From contig CP136063.1 of NCBI GenBank assembly GCA_032622095.1, positions 150,403,379-150,467,378 of the forward strand: DNA of 64,000 nt, read 5' to 3'. The notes below the pieces were generated by a model that was given only the letters and a program-made list of their open reading frames with translations, made no database searches and was not told the DNA's origin. Position 1 is the first letter of the stretch. Each line of letters starts with the position of its first letter. Positions 34,611 to 46,574 of the stretch are shown one piece after another. The translations under genes were made by a program, and so were the position numbers. The stretch is from Siphonodentalium dalli (Eukaryota > Mollusca > Scaphopoda > Gadilida > Siphonodentaliidae).

Positions 34611-35808
34611 TAATTAGTCCAAGTCTTCTTGTACTAAAACCAGCTAAGATATTGGGATGGCGATGCTGGTGTTTAGTCCAAGACCGCCCTATATGCTCGC
34701 TTATGACACGGCTTAAGCGTTAGTGACCCGCTCAAATAAAACCACAATTATATGAAATAAAATATCACAATTGCGACAATAAACGGATATTTTCCGCAGA
34801 AGACATGCTATTTTATCTGAAACCCACATCAGTTGTGAATTTAAAACGGTAATTTAATGCGAAAAGAGACATTTACCTCAATGTTTACAATTTTTAAAAA
34901 ATATGCGAACTCGGTTGACCTCGCGAACTGTGTTCGGCATTTTCCGTTGAAAATATTCCGTAGATTTTGGACAACAACGCAAATTACAATGAATTCTCCA
35001 TTGTAATCGTAATTATGTGTGTCAATAAATAAAATAATAAATAGATTAATTAAACATTGGAGATATAAATGTAATACAATAAATAAATTACGAGAATTAA
35101 AAAATTTTGAACCTTAAGTTTGAAAAGTCCCACTAAAACGGAAGAACTATATTTCGAAACTGTGTGATTCGGTTCTCCGATTATTTTATCAACACAGATG
35201 TCAAAATGCACATCACACGCATGGCAAGTCAGACACAAGAGTTCTAATTTGCTCCAATTTTGACAAGTTGCTTGCGAAAATTGTCAACAAAACTACCGTT
35301 CTGATCCTCCATTATGTCATTAAGTTTTTAGTGCGGGAATTGTTCTGAAAGCACATAGAAAACTGGACTTTCGGGCGATCGGTTTTCGCCATTTTTGTTC
35401 GGAAAACCCGCGCTATATATAGAAACGGAAAGTAGAATTCCCAGAACAAACAGCGGATTATGCCGAACTTATTCGGACCACTTCGGCTTTCGGTTAAAAC
35501 GTAAACAAACAGAGAAACAAATCGATGTTTGTGGCAATCAACCGGAATATTCTATGTGTAATTTAACATTAAAGTTAGATTAGTATACACCATTATGACC
35601 ATAAGATGTAAGCCTTTCCGATGTATATAGCATCATGTATTGATTTGCTAGGTAAATCGAGTAAAATACACCACAAATTCCCGCCACAGATCGTGGGCGT
35701 AACTCGTGTAATAGGATTGGTATACAAGCGGGCTTGGACTAAACACCAGCATCGCCATCCCAATATCTTAGCTGGTTTTAGCACAAGAAGACTTGGACTA
35801 GCAGGTAA
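34611..35808. repeat. Inner inverted repeat of the 6.75-kb unit
   Basis: agtccaagtcttcttgtact near 34617 and the next ~65 bases (through gctggtgtttagtccaag) are repeated inverted near 35730-35808. The enclosed DNA contains a TATA-like gcgctatatatagaaa at about 35410. Confidence 0.65.
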
Positions 35809-37811
35809 TGTGCCAAGGGCAAGGGGCTTGCGAGCTGATGTGGTAGCTGTAGCAAGTGGCCGGTTGGTGCAGCAACGGAACGAACCCGGCAGAACCTGAG
35901 GCAGGACCAAAGGTAGCTGCGCATGGACCCTCTGCGGGGGCTATGGACGCCGCGACCCTGAGGGAGGAGGCATGTCCACCAACCAACTCCAGCTGAGTCT
36001 CCAAGTTAATGGAAGAAGCAAGAGAAGGTGCCACGTCAGCAGAGGTGCCACGATCATTAATCTTGATAATCGATAGTCAATACTAGATTAGAATCGATGA
36101 AGCATATCTAATAGCAAGGACAGTGGAAGTAGTGCATAATATTCACATGTGCATAATTTGTATCAGAAACAACCGAGACAGTCCTTCCCATGACAAAAAA
36201 TACATTTTTGTTGTTTAGAAGGGTGTAATTGCACCGGTAATATAATTGTAAGTTGGGGTTATCTCAAATCAAAGGTCATTGTGTGATATACCCAAGTCCA
36301 CTGACACTTTCACATGCCCATAAATTAACGGAGATGGGAAATGTTCGAAATATATCTTCACATATGGTGAATAGAACACCCGTGAATAGAAAATTGCGAG
36401 TGCAGACGGGTGCGAGAGCAATCGCTACTGTCCCGTGGGAAGGAAAGCCGGTAATTAGTAATGAGCACAATGCCGTACAAATATCTTTGCACGATCAACG
36501 ATCGTTAACCTGTCCGTTGGATATTAAACTGTAAAACAGGGTATCCAAATATGTCCGGTACTTTTCGACATCCGAAATAAAGAACTGAGAGTAATCGCCG
36601 CCGAAAATGGTAATTGAATATCGGCTGTATCAACGTTTCATCGATTATACGATTAATCGTGGCACCCCTAACTGTCGGAGGGAAAAAACATTACGAAGTT
36701 TTCATCGTAAAAACATTGAGACGTATGTTCAATGTAGAGAGAGGAGGCAAGCCACACTGTGGCTATTTTATCTAGCATCCGTGAGGAAAATTATTGTAAA
36801 ATATTGTAATGTAAAATATTGTAAATTATTAATTCCAATACATTTGGATAGGATTTTGTCAGGGACCAAACTCCAAACTGGAGCTTAGTGGAGACGCCAA
36901 CACAATATTGCATCCGGTGCAGTGTTAAAAAATCCTGCCGAGAACCCGAATTATCTCGAAAGAGCATCGGTTTTTACTATTGTTTTATGCAAACAAAAAC
37001 GATATTTGTTTGAAGTGATTCTCGTAAATAAAACAAAATTGAAATATTTGTTAATGAATTTATCCACCCACAGACTACTGTCATTAATAAGACAGTATTG
37101 TAGAATAAAAGATTGTTGAACAATTGTAAAACTAAATTCCGAAAATAGGAAAACACGTGCGTAGTGCACGAAATTAGGCAACTGCGTGTTGTCGTTCGGA
37201 ATATCATAAAGAGAAATGTTCATGAGAAATGAACAGATAAAAAATGCGACTTATCTTGCGAATAGAAGAAATTTAACAAAAGAATGGATCTTACCTTTCA
37301 ATCGCTTTTATAGCGAAAGGACTCACACGATTGGTCCAAATATATAATCGCCATTAATTGGCATTTGACAAGTGCGCGTACTCGAGGTACTTCGTACCAA
37401 TTTTTAAAACGACTTCTTCTAGAATCTTGCAAGAAATATATAACCATTAGTTTCAGTGTCCAAGATATATTTGATAGAGATATTTTAAGTCGGTGGATAA
37501 CTCCACAAAAAAACACACACAAAAACATGATCAGATGGACCTCATAATCGCACGTGCACAGGTTCCCATGGTACTAAATATCTATGCCAAATTTTAAAAC
37601 AAATTGACTGATAATGTAGGAATAAAAGCTCAGATAAATCGCGTCTTCAGACTGAATGACCATGATTCCATCTGCACTTGTATTTTTTTTCCACCTGTCT
37701 GTCATCTGCTTCAATTTCTTGAACATCCACCGAAAATGAATAATAGACCACTCCTATGTATACTATTATAATTGGATGGGAGAATCCACTTTGTAAAGAA
37801 AGTGTTAATAC

Positions 37812-37892
37812 CTTCCATTCTTCCAAGAATCTTGCACCCAGATTAAGAGATTCTTCTCCTTTTTTGAAGGTCTGATAAGATGCCCGTGCCAC
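37812..37892 (-). CDS. DUF389 gene exon, cytosolic tail part 2
   Basis: The 27 codons read VARASYQTFKKGEESLNLGA then RFLEEWK, a charged sequence that is probably helical. The acceptor is tattccag and the donor gtatta, with phase 0 on both sides. It starts 443 bases after the previous exon ends. No known domain is recognised. The exon sits just outside the 6.75-kb transposon-like unit at 30713-37467. Confidence 0.78.
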
Positions 37893-38335
37893 CTGGAATA
37901 CGAAATGGTATCATTTTATTTTCAGTCTCAGGTATTCTTGATGGATGTGTTCAAACTTTAATAGTCCAGCTGACAGCATCAAGGAGAACCCTGTTTTAGA
38001 TTTGAGGCCATTATCTTAATATTCAACTGGTGCACATTGATGTTTTTAGTTGGATTGCATTAATTACTTGTATGCTAGTATTCTGATAGTTTCAGTAACT
38101 TACGTTGTGCCCGTCTGGTTAAATAAGCTACCTGTATAATGTGGGAGGTATTCAGCTTATGCAGTCAAGAACAAGAATTTAGAAGATTAAAAGATGAAAG
38201 AAACAAAGTTCAAGACAAAGGCTCATAACATATGGTTAAAACCTAATCAAGTCACTCAACCAAATCATACATCGCCTTACCCAAAATTATATATGATATT
38301 CACTAATCGGATATGGTATCTACATCTACAGTTAC

Positions 38336-38398
38336 CTTGACATCATTTTTCCAGAACTCTTTAACTTCACCATCTTCTGAAGGAACAACTTCTTTAAT
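38336..38398 (-). CDS. DUF389 gene exon, cytosolic tail part 1
   Basis: This 21-codon exon (IKEVVPSEDGEVKEFWKNDV then K) is hydrophilic and follows the last membrane segment. The acceptor is a long T-run ending ttttttcag and the donor is gtaact. Phase is 0 at both ends. I do not recognise a domain. It is assigned to this gene by strand, phase, strong splice sites and position. Confidence 0.8.
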
Positions 38399-38489
38399 CT
38401 GAAAAAAATATTCCATCCATATGTGATATGTCGACACTTCGGAATTAAATGAGCTATGAAGATATCTCATAACTTAACCCTGGCTATAC

Positions 38490-38942
38490 TTAACCCTTTC
38501 AGTGCCAGGTCTAATTTTTGTATCAACCCATATACCCTGTGCCAATGCATTCTCTTATATATGCGAGTCGACCATAGGTCGCCTCGCATATATAAGAGAA
38601 TGCATTGGCCTAACAATTTTTCATCATTTGTTATTATTTTTTACAATTTTAATAATTTGTTCTTATATTCTTTAACCGACTTATTTTGTAGGTTTAGTGC
38701 CAGGGAATCTTACGTTTTTCATGGGCATCAAAATTATTACTATGAATACTTGGTGATAGTTTTGAGTTATAACATGCCCCTAAGGTTTTATCCTGTTTGT
38801 TTTTAAATTTGATATAGCATGCTTAAGCATACCCAAAAATAATTAAATACAAAAATATCTCCAAAAAAAAAAAATTTAGGCTGATTTTACAGACCGTTAA
38901 ATTGGGGGAGATGAGATCGGCCCCTGGCACTGAAAGGGTTAA
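38490..38942. mobile_element. TTAA-flanked MITE with a 70-bp hairpin
   Basis: The ends TTAACCCTTTCAGTGCCAGG and CCTGGCACTGAAAGGGTTAA are perfect inverted copies; the TTAA is likely the target duplication, as in piggyBac-type elements. Inside, ccaatgcattctcttatata pairs with tatataagagaatgcattgg (38541-38610). A second TTAA MITE (about 38939-39113) abuts it directly. Confidence 0.8.
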
Positions 38943-39591
38943 AGCATCATTGACAAGTAGATATATCCCACAGGAAATGTTCAAATAATAAGTTCAACAA
39001 ACGACCACAGTGAACTTATTATCTAAACATTTCCCTGCAAAACAATAATAGACCACTGCGATGTACACTTTTAAACTTGGTGGGAGATTCCATTTAGTTT
39101 AGAAAGGGTTGATTACCTAAGAATTGTCACCTGTTAATAATGCAATGTAATTGTGTCTTGTGACAATCAACATTTAAATGAGAATTTGTTAAAGAAGCAA
39201 TGAACACCTTATAATGAGCCAGTGCCTGATTATATATGTTTGTGCCAATCACTTGTGACTATGCATTTGGCATTGTAGTATGTTGTCAGCTATTGATGAA
39301 TGGTAGTCCCCACATCTGGTTGTAACTAGCAATCTGATTGGTTAGAATGCCACAGTTGACAGCGGGGTATAAGAGAATGTGAAACATCGGGGGTATATAC
39401 CGGTAAGTGACCTTTGACTTTAGTCATATATATTCTAAAACAACCTTTATTTATTTAACATTATTTGCATGTAAAAAGTAGATTACAACTGGTTTTTTTA
39501 TGTTGGTGAAATTGAATGACTGCATAATATGATCACTCTGAAGTAAGCCCAATCTTCCTGTTGCTGAGTAAAACAATTGAAAGGGAGTAAC

Positions 39592-39844
39592 CAAGCCTTG
39601 AAATAGTGTGTCTGTTATTTGCAGAATGAGGTCCCCAGAGGGTGAATTTAGTGATGCTACCCCGTATAGCAGGCTAGCATCACCAAATTCACCCTCTGGG
39701 AACCTCATTCTGCTGAGGTGTAAGCAGAATGAGGTCCCCAGAGGGTGAATTTGGTGATGCTAGCCCGCTATGCGGGTAGCATCACTAAATTCTCCCTCTG
39801 GGGACCTCATTCTGCAAATGACAGACACGCTTTTTCAAGGCTTG
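39592..39844. mobile_element. Intact 253-bp double-hairpin hAT MITE (second copy)
   Basis: It starts CAAGCCTTGAAATAG and ends CAAGGCTTG with the 8-bp TSD GGAGTAAC (39584-39591 and 39845-39852). Its length and four-part symmetry are identical to the copy at 9335. The terminal stem carries one change (gctttttcaagg for ctatttcaagg). Confidence 0.92.
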
Positions 39845-39891
39845 GGAGTAACTCCACTGTTTACTTTCCTGTTTCCCTGGCAGATTAACGA

Positions 39892-41215
39892 AACAAAATT
39901 TCAGACTAAATTTTAAATTAGCTTGAAAAATGTCAATTTTCAGATTTGCTAGTCATAGTGTATGGGAAGATTTGAATTGACACGAAAATCAACAATAAAA
40001 GCCAACAATGCACCTGGTAGCTTTTACGGGAATAAATACATGTGAAGAGACTGGGTGAAAGGTTTGAGACTCTAGCCCACTCCTATTTCGATGCACGGAG
40101 GAGAGATGGGGATAAATATAAAATGAACTCACTAGAATTGTTTTGATACAGCCTGTCCAGATATCTGACAAGCCCACCATTCAATAAAACCTTTGATATG
40201 AGTGATGGCGAATTTGTTACATCAAATTTGAGCTTTAAGAGTGCACAGGCCGAGCTGAAGAAAAATGGTAAAGGTTTGACTCAACATTATCCAGTGATAA
40301 ACAAGATGGACAGAAAGCAATTGTGCATGTCTATTTACATTAATCCAGCCACTCCACAGTGTTTATACAAGGTTATGTTCGACCCGAGGCTGTCCTTTTG
40401 TAGACAGAGAATGGAAAACATCAAAATGATGACCAAAGACACATTTAAAGATGCATAAGGTCAGAGTGATCAGATATAAATTTACGAAATTTATATTTCT
40501 TGAAATGTGTAATTAGTTGTGGCCCACAAATTGAGTCGTCAAACCGATTATCTCGGACAAAATTGCGGATGAAGATGGACAACTCAAATTGGGAAGTTGA
40601 TGGCGATCAGATGAGGGATTTGGTCTGTAGAGTGTGCCAACAGATTTAGTTATGCATAGAGTAAAATTCAAGATGGCTGCTGGAGGCCATGTTTTTCATA
40701 GAAAATCGCTATAATTTGATAGCTCCCATCTGGAGGAGATCTAAACATGCCTGCAAATTTCAAAATATTTCTCCAATAAATGCAGGGTGTGCCGATAGAT
40801 TCAAATTTTAAATCCAAAATGGCTCTTAGTGACCATGTTTTCTAACAAATTTCGGAAAAAATTGATGGCTCCCAACTAGAGGTCACCTCGAAGATCCGTA
40901 TGAAGTTTGGTTATGATCGGATTAGGGATGTGGCCTGTAGGAAGAAATTCGTTGATGGACACATGGCAATAGCTCAAACTTTACAAAGTAAAGTTGAGCT
41001 AAAATCAAGTGTACTTTAACATAGCAGGTTTCATGAAAGAACTATTTGAAGAAGAACTCACAATCCCCCATTCAATAGAACCTTTGATATTATTCAGGAT
41101 GTCAAATTTATTGGCAATTAATTGTTGATTTCGGTGCTAATTAAAATCTTTTCCCCTGCATTATGACCAGCAAATCTGAAAATCAACATTTTTCAAGCTA
41201 ATTTAAAATTAGGTT
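39892..41215. mobile_element. Foldback-ended unit carrying a recombinase-like fragment
   Basis: aaattagcttgaaaaatgtc near 39915 pairs with the inverted copy near 41180, and cagatttgctNgtcat pairs likewise, so arms of about 100 bp flank 1.3 kb. Inside, cattcaata-aacctttgatat is directly repeated near 40176 and 41075. The segment 40620-41020 is a divergent copy of the satellite-element tail ending ggcaatagctcaaac. Confidence 0.5.
40198..40458 (+). pseudogene. Fragment of a tyrosine-recombinase-like domain (Crypton/KIAA1958-QRICH1 type)
   Basis: The 86-codon stretch includes QAELKKNGKGLTQHYPVINK and later LYKVMFDPRLSFCRQRMENI, then KMMTKDTFKDA. The order K-x-KG-x-x-H-x-P-x-I, then KV-x-FD-x-R-x-x-FCR-x-x-x-EN, then M-T-K-x-TF matches my knowledge of a DUF3504-like domain common in Crypton-derived proteins. 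Only the front is present and it stops after TF. It is a relic in an intron of the opposite-strand gene. Confidence 0.5.
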
Positions 41216-41366
41216 AACGCCTCACGGTTCAAAATCAACATCAATGTATTAAATCTCAATGTACCACTGATGTAGCCAAAGATAACTAATATTATCTATC
41301 AATGTTCAATATCAAATGTGTAATCAATTTCAAACAGGTATGTTGATGAGACTGCATTTAGAATAC

Positions 41367-41528
41367 CTTGAGAACTGCTATAGCGACTAAGATTATGCAG
41401 ATTATGTTGACCAGAGTTAATCCCAGGCTGACCAAACCAAGCCAAGAGGCTTCGACACTCATGTCACATGAATAAACCACTGTGTAATGATTGCCTTTCA
41501 GATTTGGACATGTAACAGCTGAAGAAGT
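41367..41528 (-). CDS. DUF389 membrane protein exon (loop cysteines and last membrane segment)
   Basis: The 54 codons read TSSAVTCPNLKGNHYTVVYS, CDMSVEASWLGLVSLGLTLV, NIICIILVAIAVLK. Two cysteines in the first half could form a disulfide in the predicted outer loop (inference). Residues about 29-53 form a strongly hydrophobic helix ending at a lysine, probably the last membrane pass. The acceptor follows a good pyrimidine run (cctttttcag) and the donor is gtattc. Phase is 0 at both ends. The frame is continuous with the exons at 54470 and 38336. Confidence 0.85.
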
Positions 41529-41951
41529 CTGAAAAAGGAAATGACAACCTTTATATTCAGAAATGTAATGATTTGTTCCATAATTATATTCACCAATTTG
41601 AAAAACGGTTATGTTAGCATTCAGAAGTTCAAAAAGGAGGTTTTATTATGAATTATTTTCCAACAAGCTAAAGTAAAATGGATAAAAAGAAAAAAAAATA
41701 ATTATCCAAACCTTAATTTATGTTAGGAGATCATGTCATCTGCTTCAATTTCCCTCCAGATGAATAATAGACCATTCCACTCTATATACTGTTACGATTG
41801 AATGGAAGAATCAATTTAGTAAAGAAAGAGTTAACTGCATTTCTATTCCATTTCTATATCCGTTGCCAAACTTTACTTACGGGGGATAATTAAACTGTAC
41901 TTGAGTTACATCCTTGCGAAAATGATAAAACCTGAAAGCTGATTATGTTAA

Positions 41952-42355
41952 AGATACTCAATCCGATCTGATGGTCCAAATATCATCAGATTCCAACAAC
42001 AGCAACATTTTTTAAAATGCCGCTTCAGTTATCAGAATCGCTAAATGACAGTCAACTACAGTATAAAATTGCCCAAAATGTGTTATTTAATCAACATTTT
42101 GTTCAACGAAATTTGGCTGGATTGTCAAATATCTTAACACCTAAAGCCACTTGAATTTAGAGTTATCCATCTTCATCTGCAATTTGGTCCGAGACTGTCG
42201 GCTTGATGAATATTTGCCAGGCCACCAAAAACTACATATCTCTTGAAATAACAAATTAAATTTTTTTATATCTGATAGAGCTTTGATGGGCGGGTTCCTC
42301 GACTTGAATCAAATATTTTTACCCCCGAAGCCAAAGAGATAGTAATTTGGGAGCG
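41952..42355. mobile_element. TTAA-flanked element of the 'AGGTACTCAATCCGATC' family, diverged copy
   Basis: The left end agatactcaatccgatctga follows TTAA (41948-41951). The right end, degenerate, precedes TTAA (42356-42359). Internal words ggttcctcgacttgaatcaa and acccccgaagccaaag are shared with the intact copy at 51199 and the truncated one at 60992. Confidence 0.65.
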
Positions 42356-42485
42356 TTAATTCGGATTATACATCATTAACTGGTGCAATCATTTTATGTG
42401 TATTCATATTGGAAAATCTGTCCGGAAAGTGTTGTTTGGGAAGTAGTGTGCAAATGGTTTCTTGTCTGACAAAATATACTAATGA

Positions 42486-42692
42486 TTAACACTTTTATGA
42501 TGGGAGCTGTGTTTGTGCAGCATTTTTGATCATGTGCTAGTGCAATCTCTTATATATGCGATTCTCCCATAGGGAGCCTTGCATATACTAGTATAAGAGA
42601 ATGCACATGCTTACACGGTTAAGGTAAATATTGCATGGCCAATGCATTCTCTTATATATTAGATTGGAGCCTCGCATATATAAGAGAATACA
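42486..42692. mobile_element. TTAA MITE with two hairpins, truncated by a later MITE
   Basis: It begins TTAACACTTTTATGATGGGAGC and contains two hairpins of the 'cattctcttatatatgcgag' type (42541-42606 and 42641-42692). The layout equals that of the fuller copy at 61812-62073. Its right end is missing where the element at 42698 begins. Confidence 0.6.
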
Positions 42693-42697
42693 TAGAC

Positions 42698-42845
42698 AAT
42701 AGTTAACTGTTCTGAGTAGCATACAGTTTTTCTCCACGAGTGAGATGCGGAGGGTTATTTTTACGAGGCGCTATCTGAGTGAAAATAATCCTCGCATCTC
42801 ATGAGAGGAGAAAACCTGTACGCTACTCAGAACAGTTGACTGTTG
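42698..42845. mobile_element. Foldback MITE, ~148 bp
   Basis: CAATAGTTAACTGTTCTGAG and CTCAGAACAGTTGACTGTTG form the ends, and inner parts pair too (gagatgcgagg with cctcgcatctc). A relative with the same tip (caacagttaactgttctgag) lies at about 60184-60297. Confidence 0.7.
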
Positions 42846-43339
42846 TGTTTATATTTTCTATTCCAGTTTATTACGACCCAGACCACCATGAACCACATGG
42901 TTATACCTAATACATTCTTAAAGCTACAACATCACAAGCCATTTCTGTTAAAATAAAAAGGATAACAAATTACTTCAACTGGGTGTGGGATATCTACTAT
43001 ATATTTTGAGAACTCCGTATATATATATGTATATCCTTTATATATGTGTGTATATCCTTTATAGACTCGAAAACGGCTCCACCGATTGAGCCCAAACTTC
43101 CTATCTAAGGGTAAAAAGCCACGGGAGTGGTCATCGGACCATTCACGAGCCCGTGCGAACACTCCTTCACCCTTCAACTGCCACCGCAATGGGGATTGAT
43201 GGGTTAATGAGTTAATGATTAAAGAGCGTTCGTATCTGCGGTGTCGTTGATAAAGAGTGTTACATCAGAAATATGCATGCATTTCCATTGCATAGAACTC
43301 GCTTCTATGAATCTTCCCAAGGCTGGCGAAATTGTTAAT

Positions 43340-45177
43340 GAAAGTGTTAATGACACTGTAGCTCAACTTGGAAAGGGAATAATTTAATATATTACAGTCA
43401 ATGGAGCGATTAGGAATGTGGAAAGTTGAATGTCTAATACTAGTTTATAGACATGAAGAGAAAAGTAAAATCCAAGATGGCTGCTGGCGGCCATGTTTTC
43501 GGCCGAATGACCCCAAAATGAGTCGTTCCCATCTACATGTCATCGTTAACATCAATGACAAATTTTATGATGATCAGACTACCGCTATACTTAAAGTAAT
43601 TGACCACCAATAACGTGGTGTCACCCCGTTAATATGGCGGTACTATACCGCGGTATCCTCCAATACCGCGGTACTGATACCGCTTGTTAACGCAAACAAG
43701 TATGTGTGAGTAAATACCTCCCCTCAAAGAGTTCCATGAAAATCACCGCGGTATTCAACAAAATTAATGCGGTGCCCGCTAAAAGACCGCGGTATCATTA
43801 TCGCCCAATACCGTAACTCCACCGCCATGACCGTCTCGATACCGCTACCGTTTATTACCGGTATCACCGCGGTCATGACCGGGGTATCACCCCGTTTTTC
43901 TGGTCAATTACTTTGAGAATAGCGGTAAAGGTACAACCTGTAGCCCATGCTAAAGAATTTAGTCATACAAAGAGTAAAATCCAAGATGGCTGCTGGCGGC
44001 CATGTTTTTTGGCCGATTGACCCAAAAATGACTCGTTCCCATCTACATGTCATTATTAACATTCATGACAAATTTTATGATGATCAGACTAAAGGTACGA
44101 CATGTAGCCCGTGCTAAAGAATTTAGTCATACAAAGAGTAAAATCCAAGATGGCTGCTGGCGGCCATGTTTTTCGCCAAATGACCCCAAAATTATTTGTT
44201 CCCATCTACATGTCAATATTAACATCCATGACAAATTTCATGATGATCAGACGAACAGTACGACCTGTGGCCCGTGCTAATGGATTAAATTTTGAAATCC
44301 AAGATGGCCACTGGCGGCCATGTTTTTTGTCCGAATGACCCCAAAATGACTCTTTCCCATTTACATTCCAATTTCAACAGCCATGAAAATTTTTATGATG
44401 ATCAGACTAAAGGTACGACCTGTAGCCCGTACTAAAGGATTTAGTCATACAAAGAGTAAAATCCAAGATGGCTGCTGGCGGCCATGTTTTTTGGCCGAAT
44501 GACCCCAAAATGACTCGTTCCCATCTACATGTCATTATTAACATTCATGACAAATTTTATGATGACCAGACTGAAGATACAACCAGTAGCCCGTGCTAAA
44601 GGATTTAGTCATACAAAGAGTAAAATCCAAGATGGCTGCTGGCGGCCATGTTTTTTGGCCGAATGACCCAAAAATGACTCGTTCCCATCTACATGTCATT
44701 GTTAACATCCATGACAAATTTTATGATGATCAGACTAAAGGTACGACCTGTAGCCCATGCTAAAGGATTTAGTCATGCAAAGAGTAAAATCCAAGATGGC
44801 TGCTGGCGGCCATGTTTTTTGCCCGAATAACCCAAAAATGACTCGTTCCCATCTACATGTCATTGTTAACATCCATGACAAATTTTATGATGATCTGACT
44901 AAAGGTACGACATGTAGCCCGTGCTAAAGGATTTAGTCATGCAAAGAGTAAAATCGAGGATGGCTGCTGCGGCCATGTTTTTTTTCCGATTGACCCCAAA
45001 ATGAATCATTTCGGTACAAATGTTGATGTCAACAGCTATGACAAATTTCATAATGATCCGATCAAAGGTACGACCTGTAGCCTCTATTGTTGACGCCTTA
45101 CGCACACACGCGCACACGGACGACGGACGACAAAGCCATGGCAATAGCTCAAACTTTACCAAGTAAAGTTGAGCTAA
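43340..45177 (+). mobile_element. Pearl-like element with central ~164-bp satellite array (copy 1)
   Basis: The left end is aaagtgttaatgacactgtagctcaactt. The right end is a hairpin, tagctcaaactttac / gtaaagttgagcta, so TAGCTCAACTT is inverted at the two termini. Between them are tandem units of about 164 bp beginning near ccaagatggctgctggcggc (about 43981, 44145, 44299, 44463, 44627, 44791, 44955). Short ORFs across the array are periodic by-products. The design (unique ends, central tandem repeat, 3' hairpin) is that described for bivalve 'pearl'/Helentron-related elements. Confidence 0.7.
43582..43925. mobile_element. TA-flanked palindromic MITE inside a satellite unit
   Basis: Ends CCGCTATACTTAAAGTAATT and AATTACTTTGAGAATAGCGG are flanked by TA (43580-43581 and 43926-43927). 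The satellite consensus cagactaaaggtac is restored when it is removed. The body is dense in taccgcggta-type palindromes. Confidence 0.82.
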
Positions 45178-46574
45178 TAAATGCGTTTATGTCTCTTCGA
45201 TAATTGCCTAATACAATTAAAGCGTGGAGTCTGTCCATTTTCCCATGAAAAATCGTATTCTAGGACCACCGGGTTCGAGATATTTTATTCTTTCCGACAT
45301 CGTCATTTTTGTCACTCGAAATCACTCGATTCGGCGTCAATTCATCCCTTGTGAGGCATTCTAAAATTATGTCTTCACTTCCCAGTTATGCCCCAGGGTG
45401 TGGACTATGAGGAGAGATTTCTTGGAAGTCATAAGATATTTTGTTTTGCCTGGGAACAATACTTTTGAGTTGATTCCATCGATCGTCTTATGTTTCCGTT
45501 TTCGATGCATCGCGTAAATAACGTACTTGCACTAAATCGTACCTCTTGTATTTGCAGTAAATACTTGCCGAGTAGTATAAATATGGCTATAGTATAAATA
45601 CGGCTCAATCGATCGAGACGAAATTTCGTACTTAGGGCTTCCAAGGGACGGGGAAGATTTTTGTCAGGTCAATTTGTCCGCCTGAGGTGACCTTGACCTT
45701 GAAACGGGTACCCACAAATAACCATGGGCGATATCTCGGTCGTCAGCGGTGACATCGACGTGAAATTTGTTATGTATGGTCAACTCGGGATGGGGAATAT
45801 TTTTGTCGGGTTATTTTGTCCACCCAACATGACCTTGAAACGGGTACCCGCAAATGATAGCATGCTGTCGGCGTGCCTGTACAGGGTTACCTTGAAAAAC
45901 AAAAATTAATGGATCGACCAAAGCCATGGGACCAATCCCGCAAGTGGTGGGCTAATCTGCTAGTGATTTATATTTTGACTTAAAAAGTTGATGAAAATAT
46001 AATAAACTGGCTTACAAGGTCAAGAATGCTGTGTCACCTGAATACTTGCCATGAAATTATATGAAATATCAGTACAAACCTTGCTGACTTTTGCCAACAA
46101 TTAATTGGATTTTATTTGAAATTTTCACATTCAAACTAGAGGGTGACAATGGGACTAAGGATACCCCCCCCCCCCCCCCCCTAAAACACTAGCGGTCAGA
46201 TGCTCGTAGCCCATTTATATATAACCATGAGTATATGCCAGATATAACCGTACACAAAAACCGCCATTATTTTGACCGTGTATTTATCCATGGTGTGTGT
46301 GCCTGTGGTTGTCCGTAACCTGGTGCCCGGTGTTATTGCTTTGAAAGGTAATCATGTTCGACTGTGTTGTTAGATTGGTAATGAGATTAGCGGTTTCTAT
46401 GTCTTGTTTGGTCATATTTACTGTTTGAACTTTGTCTGAAATAGACGCACTTTTTATACTAGAATTTGCGAAATAGGAGCGCAGGGAAATCGCACGTCGA
46501 GTTGGTTTAAGGGTTTTTATAGAAACAGTATTTATATGATATAGAGATGCCAACAAAACGATACCATATATACT

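Larger units (their letters stand above)
30713..37467. mobile_element. 6.75-kb unit with ~205-bp inverted termini
   Basis: From tatcttggacactgaaacta (30713) to about 30918 the sequence is repeated inverted at about 37265-37467, with only scattered differences. TA flanks both ends. A third, inverted copy of the tip lies at about 31000-31017 and a fourth, direct copy at about 31062, so the left end is rearranged. The inside has higher GC, a 117-bp tandem repeat, an inner inverted pair and several ORFs without recognised domains. It sits in a DUF389-gene intron. Confidence 0.65.
42993..45963 (+). mobile_element. Helitron interrupted by a satellite-bearing element
   Basis: The 5' end TCTACTATATATTTTGAGA and the 3' end gggctaatctgCTAG plus T match the Helitron family at 26402 and 54699-57094. 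Positions about 43340-45177 are a separate element (below). Flanking Helitron DNA keeps the family phrase actcgaaaacggctccaccg near the 5' end. Confidence 0.7.

Noticed and set aside
35405..35425. TATA-box promoter (gcgctatatataga)
   Set aside because: Such strings are common in this AT-rich DNA and no recognisable coding region follows.
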